DNA from: DASZGI01 sp035938995
GTDB taxonomy: Bacteria; Actinomycetota; Actinomycetes; Streptomycetales; Catenulisporaceae
DNA: 18,478 nt
Direction: 5' to 3'
Assembly: GCF_035938995.1 (NCBI RefSeq)
Contig: NZ_DASZGI010000110.1
Location: 1-18,478 of the forward strand
The notes below the pieces were generated by a model that was not told where the DNA came from, made no database searches, and saw only the letters and a list, made by a program, of their open reading frames with translations. Both the position numbers and the translations under genes were made by a program. Numbering within the stretch: the first letter of the stretch is position 1; the number at the start of each line of letters is the position of its first letter. Positions 7,491 to 13,803 of the stretch are shown here, in pieces.

Positions 7491-8137
7491 GCGTCTGCTC
7501 AGCGCCCCGAGCACGTCCAGTTGAGCCAACCAACGACTCCCCATCGACCGCGACCACCGGCTGTGCCGAGACTGAACTCGGCACAGCCAGTCGCGATGCT
7601 GCCCCACACCTACTCGGCTGCAGGAGCGCAGCCAGTTGAGCCACGGTCGACCGCACCACCCATAACCGCTACCGGCGCCGAACCACGGCGTAGCCGCCGG
7701 TCGCGCCGCTGCGCCGCCGGCCCTGTCATTGCGCCGCCCGTCGTACTGCTGCGCCCGCCACCCGCGCCCCGCGGATACGCCTAACCCACTGCCAGGAGCG
7801 CAGCCAGTTGGGCCATGGTCGACAGCGTCACCCACGACCGCGGCCGACGCCGAACCACGACGTGACCGCCGGTCGCGCCGCTGCGCCGCCGATCCTGACG
7901 CTGCGCTGCCTGTCGTGCTGCTGCGCCCAACACCGGCGCGCCCGCGGACACGCCTCTACTCGGCTGCCGGGAGCGCAGCCAGTTAAGCCGTGGTCGACGG
8001 CGCCACCCATGGCCGCTGCCAGCACCAAGCCAAGGCGTAACCGCCAGTCCTGTCGCTGCGCTGCCTGTCGTGCTGCTGCGCCCGCCGCCCGCGCCCCCGC
8101 GGAACGCCTACTCCGCTGCCGGAAGCGCTTCCAGTTG
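7491..8137 (-). repeat. Long direct repeats containing decayed copies of the valS 3' end
   Basis: Units begin at 7610, 7781 and 7956, and the real valS end at 8108 is the next member (steps of 171, 175 and 152 bp). Each starts, on the plus strand, with CTA then a GC-rich ~28-bp block ending CCAGTT, followed by 120-145 bp of shared sequence. Read on the minus strand, the blocks encode in frame L-A-A-L-P-A-A-E-stop (7956 copy) and L-A-A-L-L-A-V-G-stop (7781 copy). The valS end is L-E-A-L-P-A-A-E-stop. The 7610 copy has lost one base. A much more diverged copy lies around 7491-7530. The last unit lacks about 20 bp. Tandem duplication of a segment spanning the valS terminus explains this best. 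Open frames across the region, such as minus 7467-7835, are repeat-derived. Confidence 0.85.
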
Positions 8138-10762
8138 GGTGGTGATCCGGGCGAGGTCGGCTTGGGCGCCGGCGAGGCGGGTGCGGATCTTCGCGACCAC
8201 TGGCTCGGGCGCCTTTGCCAGGAAGCCGGCGTTGGCGAGCTTCGCCTCCGCGCTTTCGATCTCCTTGCGTGCTGCCTCTCGGTCCTTGGTCAGGCGCGCT
8301 CGCTCGGCCTTGACGTCGATCGCGCCGGACAGGTCCAGCTCCACCGTCGCCTGCGCTGTTTGGAGCGCCGCGGTCGCCTGGAAGCTTCCTTCTCCGTCCG
8401 GCTCGGTCAGGCGCGCTAGGGCCCGGATCTCCGCCTCGTGCTTGGCGAGGGCTCCGGACAGCGCCAGCCTGGCCGCCACCCTTTGGCCCACCTTCAAGCC
8501 CTGATCCGCTCTGAACCGGCGCACCTCGGTCACGGCCTCCTGGAGCGCCAGGATCTCCGCCTCGGCCTCCGGGTCGCGGAGGTTCTCGTCGGCGATCGGC
8601 CAGGCCGCGATCACCACCGACTCCTGACCGGTGAGCGCGGTCCACAGTTCCTCGGTCACGTACGGGATGTACGGGTGCAGCAGCCGCAGTGTCACGTCCA
8701 ACACGTGTCCCAGCACCGCGCGCGTGGCCTCGGCCTCGTCGCCGCCGCGCGCGAGCGGCCCCTTGGCCAGCTCCACGTACCAGTCGAACACCTCGTCCCA
8801 GGCGAAGTGGTACAGCGCCTCGCATGCCTTCGCGTGCTGGTAGTCCTCCATATACGCGTCGACCTCGGCGGTCACCGTGGTCAGCCGCGACAGGATCCAG
8901 CGATCCACCGCGGACAGGCGCTCCCGCGCGGGCGGCGGGGCCGGCGCAGCGCCGTTCATCAACGCGAAGCGGGTCGCGTTCCAGATCTTGTTGCAGAAGT
9001 TGCGCGAGCCCTGCGCCCACTCCTCGCTGGTGGCCAGGTCGGCGCCCGGATTCGCGCCGCGGGCCAGGGTGAAGCGCACCGCGTCGGAGCCGTAGTTGTC
9101 CATCCACTCCAACGGGTCCACGCCGTTGCCGCGGGACTTCGACATCTTCTTGCCGAACTTGTCCCGCACCAACCCGTGCAGCGACACGGTGCGGAAGGGC
9201 ACAGACTCCTGCGGCCCCCGCTCCTTCATCGCGTACAGACCGAACATCATCATCCGCACGACCCAGAAGAACAGGATGTCATAGCCGGTCACCAGCACGG
9301 TGGTCGGATAGAACTTGCGCAGGTCCTCGGTGTCGTCCGGCCAGCCCATGGTGGAGAACGGCCACAGCCCGGAGGAGAACCAGGTGTCGAGCACGTCGGG
9401 ATCCTGGGTCCAGCCCTCGCCCGGAGTCTCCTCCTCCGGCCCCACGCATACCGTCTCGCCGTTCGGCCCGTACCACACCGGGATCCGGTGGCCCCACCAC
9501 AGCTGCCGGGAAATGCACCAGTCCAGCAGGTTGTCCGTCCACTGGAAGTACCGCGGCTCCATCTCCTGCGGATGGATGCGCACCCGGCCGTCCCGCACGG
9601 CGGCGGAGGCCTCGGCCGCCAGCGGCGACACGCGCACCCACCACTGCAGCGACAGGCGCGGCTCCACCACGGTGTCGCAGCGCGAGCAGTGGCCCACCGC
9701 GTGCAGGTATGGGCGCTTCTCCGCGACGATCCGGCCCTCCTCGCGCAGCGCCCGCACCACCGCCGGACGCGCCTCGAACCGGTCCAGGCCCTCAAAGGGC
9801 CCGTGCGCGGTGATCACTCCGCGCTCGTCCATGATCAGCAGTGACGGCAGGCCGTGCCGCTGGCCGATCTCGAAGTCGTTCGGGTCGTGCGCCGGGGTCA
9901 CCTTCACCGCGCCGGTCCCGAACTCGGGGTCCACGTGCGGGTCGGCCACGATCGGCACCCGGCGCCCGGTGAACGGGATCTCCACCTCGGTGCCCACGAG
10001 GTGCCGGTAGCGCGCGTCGTCGGGGTGCACGGCCACCGCGGTGTCGCCCAGCATCGTCTCGGCCCGGGTGGTGGCCACCACGATGGCGTTCGCGCCGTCG
10101 CCGTAGCGGATCGACACGAGCTCGCCCTCGTCCTCGTGGTGGTCCACCTCGATGTCGGACAGGGCGGTCATGCAGCGCGGGCACCAGTTGATGATCCGCT
10201 CGGCGCGGTAGATCAGGCCGTCGTCGTACATCGCCTTGAAGACGGTCTGCACGGCCCGGGAGAGCCCCGCGTCGAGGGTGAACCGCTCGCGGGTCCAGTC
10301 CACCGACGCGCCCAGCCGCCGGATCTGGTTCAGGATGCGGCCGCCGTACTCGGCCTTCCACTGCCAGGCCCGCTCCACAAAGGCCTCACGGCCCAGATCG
10401 TGCCGGGACAGGCCTTCCTGGCCGAGCGCCTTCTCCACCGCATTCTGGGTGGCGATGCCCGCGTGGTCCATCCCGGGCAGCCAGAGCGTCTCATAGCCCT
10501 GCATCCGCTTGCGGCGGGTGATCGCGTCCTGCAGCGTCATGTCGAGGGCGTGGCCGATATGCAGCGAGCCGGTCACGTTCGGCGGCGGGATCACGATGGT
10601 GTGCGCGGGCCGGTCGCTCTTGGCGTCCGCCTCGAAGTAGCCGGCGGCTACCCAGCGCTCGTACAGCTTCCCCTCGACCTGCGCGGGCGCATACTGCGGC
10701 GGCAGGGTGGCGGCGGCGTCCGCGGGGGCGCCCTGGCTCGGGGGGGAAGTCGATTCGGTCAC
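8108..10762 (-). CDS. valS: Valyl-tRNA synthetase
   Basis: ValRS charges tRNA-Val with valine in the cytoplasm and hydrolyses mischarged threonine. The 884 residues fit the class I ValRS family. PPPNVTGSLHIGH carries the HIGH motif at 68-71, and KMSKS is at 539-543. The CP1 editing domain (about 195-350) contains TTRAETMLGDTA (231-242) and TPAHDPNDF. CPRC (194-197) and CSRC (359-362) cysteine pairs may bind zinc. A helical anticodon-binding domain (about 620-770) and a C-terminal coiled coil (about 815-884) follow. The start is a GTG at 10762. The GAGG is only one base away from it, which is closer than usual, yet the M-T-E opening agrees with relatives. folC, the usual next gene, is absent, and the 3' end instead runs into tandem copies of itself. 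The gene is separated from clpX by 156 bp with a terminator-like hairpin. Confidence 0.98.
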   Translation of the reverse strand: MTESTSPPSQGAPADAAATLPPQYAPAQVEGKLYERWVAAGYFEADAKSDRPAHTIVIPPPNVTGSLHIGHALDMTLQDAITRRKRMQGYETLWLPGMDHAGIATQNAVEKALGQEGLSRHDLGREAFVERAWQWKAEYGGRILNQIRRLGASVDWTRERFTLDAGLSRAVQTVFKAMYDDGLIYRAERIINWCPRCMTALSDIEVDHHEDEGELVSIRYGDGANAIVVATTRAETMLGDTAVAVHPDDARYRHLVGTEVEIPFTGRRVPIVADPHVDPEFGTGAVKVTPAHDPNDFEIGQRHGLPSLLIMDERGVITAHGPFEGLDRFEARPAVVRALREEGRIVAEKRPYLHAVGHCSRCDTVVEPRLSLQWWVRVSPLAAEASAAVRDGRVRIHPQEMEPRYFQWTDNLLDWCISRQLWWGHRIPVWYGPNGETVCVGPEEETPGEGWTQDPDVLDTWFSSGLWPFSTMGWPDDTEDLRKFYPTTVLVTGYDILFFWVVRMMMFGLYAMKERGPQESVPFRTVSLHGLVRDKFGKKMSKSRGNGVDPLEWMDNYGSDAVRFTLARGANPGADLATSEEWAQGSRNFCNKIWNATRFALMNGAAPAPPPARERLSAVDRWILSRLTTVTAEVDAYMEDYQHAKACEALYHFAWDEVFDWYVELAKGPLARGGDEAEATRAVLGHVLDVTLRLLHPYIPYVTEELWTALTGQESVVIAAWPIADENLRDPEAEAEILALQEAVTEVRRFRADQGLKVGQRVAARLALSGALAKHEAEIRALARLTEPDGEGSFQATAALQTAQATVELDLSGAIDVKAERARLTKDREAARKEIESAEAKLANAGFLAKAPEPVVAKIRTRLAGAQADLARITTQLEALPAAE

Positions 10763-10823
10763 GCCTCGATTCTACGGATCGCGGAGGCGCGCCCCGAACG
10801 ATTTGCGAGCGGGAGCAGGGATC

Positions 10824-10832
10824 TGTGGATAA
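10824..10832 (-). promoter_or_regulatory. Perfect DnaA-box sequence upstream of valS
   Basis: TGTGGATAA on the plus strand is the exact complement of the DnaA consensus TTATCCACA. It lies 62 bp before the valS start, between the clpX hairpin and valS. It is a single site with no cluster visible, so this is not an origin. It could tie valS transcription to DnaA, titrate DnaA, or be coincidental. In such GC-rich DNA an exact match is unlikely by chance but not excluded. Confidence 0.4.
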
Positions 10833-10886
10833 CTCAGTGGCGAGGTGACGGACTTTCGCGCCGGGGGGACGGCAGCCGGACGAAGA

Positions 10887-10911
10887 GGCCGCCGGACCTT
10901 CGCCGGCGGCC
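10887..10911 (-). terminator. Candidate terminator after clpX
   Basis: GGCCGCCGG (10887-10895) and CCGGCGGCC (10903-10911) form a perfect 9-bp stem with a 7-nt loop, starting 7 bp past the clpX stop. On the minus strand TCTTCGTCC follows, a weak pyrimidine tract. This suggests that valS has its own promoter. Confidence 0.65.
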
Positions 10912-10918
10912 TGTCGTG

Positions 10919-12208
10919 CTACGCGGACTTCTCGCGCGGCGTGTGGGTCTGCGCGGGGCGGCGCGAGTCGCGCGGAATCAGGGTCGGGTTCGCGTGCTCC
11001 TTCACCGACTCGGCGGTGATGAGCACCTGGGCCACGTCGCGGCGCGAGGGCACCTCGTACATGACCGACAGGAGCACCTCTTCCATGATCGCGCGCAGGC
11101 CGCGTGCGCCGGTGCCGCGCAGGATCGCCAGGTCCGCGATGGCCTCCACCGCGTCGTCGGAGAACTCCAGCTCGACCCCGTCCAGCGCCATCAGGTGCTG
11201 GTACTGGCGGATCAGCGCGTTCTTCGGCTCGACCAGGATGCGCCGCAGCGACTCGCGGTCCAGGTTCTCCACCGTGGTGATCACCGGGAGCCGGCCGATG
11301 AACTCCGGGATCATCCCGAACTTGATCAGGTCCTCCGGCATGACCTCGCCGAACACGTCCGGCGAGTCCAGCTCGGCCCGGCTGCGCAGCTGGGCGCCGA
11401 AGCCGATGCCCTGCTTGCCGACCCGGCCCTGGATGATCCGCTCCAGCCCGGCGAACGCGCCGCCCACGATGAACAGCACGTTCGTGGTGTCGATCTGGAT
11501 GAACTCCTGGTGCGGGTGCTTGCGGCCGCCCTGCGGGGGCACCGCCGCGATCGTGCCCTCCAATATCTTCAGCAGCGCCTGCTGCACGCCCTCGCCGGAG
11601 ACGTCGCGGGTGATCGACGGGTTCTCGCTCTTGCGGGCGATCTTGTCGACCTCGTCGATGTAGATGATCCCGGTCTCCGCCTTCTTCACGTCGAAGTCGG
11701 CGGCCTGGATCAGGCGCAGCAGGATGTTCTCCACGTCCTCGCCGACGTAACCCGCCTCGGTGAGCGCGGTGGCGTCGGCGATGGCGAACGGGACGTCGAG
11801 CATGCGTGCGAGCGTCTGGGCGAGAAAGGTCTTGCCGGAGCCGGTCGGGCCGAGCAGCAGGATGTTCGACTTGGCCAGCTCCACCGCCTCGTCCCGCGAG
11901 GCGCGCCCGGTGTCACCCGCCTGGACCCGCTTGTAGTGGTTGTAGACCGCCACGGACAGCGCCTTCTTCGCGGCGTCCTGCCCGATCACGTACTGGTCCA
12001 GGAAGTCGTAGATCTCCCGCGGCTTGGGCAGCTCAGACCACCGGTGCTCGGCCGAGCCGGCCAGCTCCTCCTCGATGATCTCGTTGCACAGATCGATGCA
12101 CTCGTCGCAGATGTACACGCCGGGACCGGCGATCAGCTTCTTGACCTGCTTCTGGCTCTTCCCGCAAAAGGAGCACTTGAGCAGGTCGCCCTCACCGATG
12201 CGTGCCAC
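10919..12208 (-). CDS. clpX: ATP-dependent Clp protease ATP-binding subunit ClpX
   Basis: ClpX is the AAA+ unfoldase that recognises substrates and feeds them into the ClpP chamber. The protein has 429 residues from the GTG at 12208, which has AAGGAG about 9 bp upstream. The protein then begins V-A-R-I-G-E-G-D-L-L-K-C, the usual family start, so the 21-codon upstream extension to 12271 is rejected. The N-terminal zinc-binding domain has C12, C15, C34 and C37. The AAA+ module has Walker A GPTGSGKT, Walker B IIYIDEVDK, a GYVG pore loop (EAGYVGEDVE) and a sensor-2 GARGLR. An I-G-F loop in GKQGIGFGA is the part that docks onto ClpP. The gene follows clpP2 in the same direction after 174 bp containing several hairpins, so it may be partly uncoupled from clpP1P2. 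A 9-bp hairpin closes the gene. Confidence 0.98.
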   Translation of the reverse strand: MARIGEGDLLKCSFCGKSQKQVKKLIAGPGVYICDECIDLCNEIIEEELAGSAEHRWSELPKPREIYDFLDQYVIGQDAAKKALSVAVYNHYKRVQAGDTGRASRDEAVELAKSNILLLGPTGSGKTFLAQTLARMLDVPFAIADATALTEAGYVGEDVENILLRLIQAADFDVKKAETGIIYIDEVDKIARKSENPSITRDVSGEGVQQALLKILEGTIAAVPPQGGRKHPHQEFIQIDTTNVLFIVGGAFAGLERIIQGRVGKQGIGFGAQLRSRAELDSPDVFGEVMPEDLIKFGMIPEFIGRLPVITTVENLDRESLRRILVEPKNALIRQYQHLMALDGVELEFSDDAVEAIADLAILRGTGARGLRAIMEEVLLSVMYEVPSRRDVAQVLITAESVKEHANPTLIPRDSRRPAQTHTPREKSA

Positions 12209-12262
12209 GGGGTGGATCTCCTTCGCCTCGACGCCGGCGGTGCCGTCCGGCGGGGCCGAAAA

Positions 12263-12296
12263 AGCCCTCACTCAAGAAGGTACCGCTTTCAGGGCT
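12263..12296 (-). terminator. Hairpin with U-tract in the clpP2-clpX gap
   Basis: Read on the minus strand, AGCCCT (12296-12291) pairs with AGGGCT (12268-12263), followed at once by TTTTT (12263-12259). The 6-bp stem has a long 22-nt loop, so it is a weak intrinsic terminator or attenuator. It lies about 50 bp before the clpX start. Confidence 0.4.
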
Positions 12297-12302
12297 GGAA
12301 CG

Positions 12303-12365
12303 GGGGCAGGCCGACGCGCAATGGCGGCGACCGGCCTGCCCCGGGGCGCTGGCATGCGCCCGGGG
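12303..12365 (-). promoter_or_regulatory. Two mutually exclusive stem-loops between clpP2 and clpX
   Basis: GGGGCAGGCCG (12303-12313) and CGGCCTGCCCC (12332-12342) form a perfect 11-bp stem. CCCCGGGGCG (12339-12348) can instead pair with CGCCCGGGG (12357-12365) with one bulge. The two structures share bases 12339-12342, so only one can form fully. Placed 18 bp after the clpP2 stop, they may end the clpP1P2 transcript or set the level of read-through into clpX. Confidence 0.45.
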
Positions 12366-12382
12366 AGTGCGCGGTCGACGGC

Positions 12383-13033
12383 TCAGCGCGCCTCGCGCGC
12401 CATGCCTTCCGCGCGGCTGGTGATGACCTGGTCGATCAGCCCGTACTCGACCGCCTGAGTCGCCGTCAGAATCTTGTCCCGCTCGATGTCTTCGCGCACC
12501 TGCTCCTCGGTGCGGCCGCTGTGCTTGGCCAGCATGAACTCGAGCAGGGCGCGCATCCGCAGGATCTCGTTGGCCTGGATCTCCAGGTCGTTGAGGTCGG
12601 CGCGGCCGGTCTCGGTGTAGGGCTGGTGGATCAGGATCCTGGAGTTCGGCAGAGCCAGGCGCTTGCCCTTCGTGCCCGCTGCGAGGAGCACCGCGGCGGC
12701 CGAGGCGGCCTGGCCGATGCAGACGGTCTGCACGTCCGGCTTCACGAACTGCATCGTGTCGTAGATGGCGGTCAGCGCGGTGAACGATCCGCCGGGCGAG
12801 TTGATGTACATGATGATGTCGCGGTCCGGGTCCATCGACTCCAGCGTGATCAGCTGGGCCATCACGTCGTTGGCGGAGGCGTCGTCGATCTGAACGCCGA
12901 GGAAGATGATGCGCTCCTCGAACAGCTTGGCGTACGGGTCGTACTCGCGGATGCCCTGGCTGGTGCGCTCGATGAAGTGGGGCAGGACGTAGCGGGCCTC
13001 GTGGCGCAGCCCGGCCGAGAGGTGTGCGGACAT
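12383..13033 (-). CDS. clpP2: ATP-dependent Clp protease proteolytic subunit ClpP2
   Basis: Serine peptidase subunit of the Clp protease. In actinobacteria ClpP1 and ClpP2 form two stacked heptameric rings and work with ClpX or ClpC1. The 216-residue protein shows the complete catalytic triad: S111 in G-Q-A-A-S-A-A-A, H136 in I-L-I-H-Q-P-Y, and D186 in I-E-R-D-K. The oxyanion-hole loop is S-P-G-G-S (79-83). An N-terminal stretch of about 25 residues before the core is a likely propeptide. The ATG at 13033 has GAGGA about 10 bp upstream. The gene begins 32 bp after the clpP1 stop, which indicates one transcript. It is called ClpP2 because it is the second gene and has the longer N-terminus and the QAASAAAVLL active site typical of that paralogue. 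clpX follows. Confidence 0.96.
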   Translation of the reverse strand: MSAHLSAGLRHEARYVLPHFIERTSQGIREYDPYAKLFEERIIFLGVQIDDASANDVMAQLITLESMDPDRDIIMYINSPGGSFTALTAIYDTMQFVKPDVQTVCIGQAASAAAVLLAAGTKGKRLALPNSRILIHQPYTETGRADLNDLEIQANEILRMRALLEFMLAKHSGRTEEQVREDIERDKILTATQAVEYGLIDQVITSRAEGMAREAR

Positions 13034-13065
13034 GGTGGCTGATTCCTCGTCTCGTGCGCGGGCGG

Positions 13066-13683
13066 TCAGGCGTTCGGGCCGGAGTGCTCGGCGGTGGTGA
13101 AGATCTTGTCGATCAGGCCGTACTCCTTGGCCTCCTCGGCGGAGAACCAGTGGTCGCGGTCCGAGTCCTTCTCCACCTTCGCCTGCGTCTGGCCGGTGTG
13201 CAGCGAGGTCAGCTCGATCATCCGGCGCTTGCTGCGCAGCAGCCGCTCGGCCTGGATCTTGATGTCGGAAGCCGAGCCGCCGAGGCCGGCCGAGCCCTGG
13301 TGCAGCAGGATCTCCGCGTTGGGCAGGGCGTACCGCATGCCCGCGGCGCCCGCGGTGAGCAGGAACTGGCCCATCGAGGCGGCCATGCCCAGCGCCACGG
13401 TGGCGACGTTGTTGCTGATCAGCTGCATCGTGTCGTAGATCGCCAGACCCGCGGTGACCGAGCCGCCGGGCGAGTTAATGTAGAACCAGATGTCCTTCTC
13501 CGGGTCCTCCGCGTTCAGCAGGAGCAGCTGGGCGCACAGGGTATTGGCGATGTCGTCGTCGACCATCGCGCCGAGGAAGACGATGCGGTTGCGTAATAGC
13601 CGGTTGAACACCTGGTCGTTCAGGCCGAGAGGCCCGTCGAAAGACGCCATCCGGTGCGCACCGCCCGGGTAAGGATTCGTCAC
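13066..13683 (-). CDS. clpP1: ATP-dependent Clp protease proteolytic subunit ClpP1
   Basis: First of the paired ClpP serine peptidases. It carries S103 in G-M-A-A-S-M-G-Q, H128 in I-L-L-H-Q-G and D177 in D-S-D-R-D, with the S-P-G-G-S loop at 71-75, so it should be active. I prefer the GTG at 13683 (V-T-N-P-Y, 205 aa) because AGGTGG lies 5 bp before it and M/V-T-N openings occur in relatives. A GTG at 13692 is in frame (208 aa) but has no ribosome-binding site. The DRDHWF stretch near 176-180 and the SAGLGGSASD loop are typical of ClpP1. The gene leads clpP1-clpP2-clpX, and a ClgR-type operator lies about 90 bp upstream, implying activation of the Clp operon when misfolded protein or cell-envelope stress stabilises ClgR. 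Confidence 0.97.
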   Translation of the reverse strand: MTNPYPGGAHRMASFDGPLGLNDQVFNRLLRNRIVFLGAMVDDDIANTLCAQLLLLNAEDPEKDIWFYINSPGGSVTAGLAIYDTMQLISNNVATVALGMAASMGQFLLTAGAAGMRYALPNAEILLHQGSAGLGGSASDIKIQAERLLRSKRRMIELTSLHTGQTQAKVEKDSDRDHWFSAEEAKEYGLIDKIFTTAEHSGPNA

Positions 13684-13728
13684 GTCATCCACCTGTCTCG
13701 CGTCGGAAGACTCGTCTACTCAAAGCGA

Positions 13729-13765
13729 CCCTAACCCGTCTCACCAACAGGTCGACGGATTAGGG
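13729..13765 (-). terminator. 12-bp inverted repeat between tig and clpP1
   Basis: CCCTAACCCGTC (13729-13740) and GACGGATTAGGG (13754-13765) match at 11 of 12 positions. In minus-strand RNA all 12 pair, with one G-U, around a 13-nt loop. It lies 38 bp past the tig stop, followed by TCGCTTTGAGTAG, so it may terminate tig. It also overlaps the place expected for the clpP1 promoter, so an operator or leader-RNA role is possible. Confidence 0.5.
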
Positions 13766-13770
13766 CCGCT

Positions 13771-13788
13771 TGTTCGCTCTAGGCGTAG
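13771..13788 (-). promoter_or_regulatory. Candidate ClgR operator upstream of clpP1
   Basis: TGTTCGCTCTAGGCGTAG contains GTTCGC-N5-GCG, the operator pattern I recall for Streptomyces ClgR. It also fits the broader corynebacterial pattern WNNWCGCYNANRGCGWWS except at its central A. ClgR activates clpP1P2 in actinobacteria and is itself degraded by Clp. The site is 88-105 bp before the chosen clpP1 start, a suitable place for an activator. Weak -35/-10 candidates on the minus strand (TCGACC, then TAGGGT after 16 bp) lie just downstream. Confidence 0.65.
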
Positions 13789-13803
13789 CCGCCGCAGAAA
13801 GTT

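Noticed and set aside
7467..7835. Minus-strand frame of 122 codons across the repeats
   Set aside because: It consists of translated repeat units and the frame relation shifts between units, so it is a by-product of the duplications.
12209..12271. N-terminal extension of ClpX by 21 codons
   Set aside because: The zinc-domain start V-A-R-I-G-E-G follows a clear ribosome-binding site. The extension overlaps the hairpin with the U-tract.
9854..13042. A 1062-codon open frame on the plus strand opposite valS, clpX and clpP2
   Set aside because: It is antisense to well-identified genes, with low-complexity Gly/His/Val/Leu/Arg composition and no domain. Long antisense frames are expected in DNA of this GC content.
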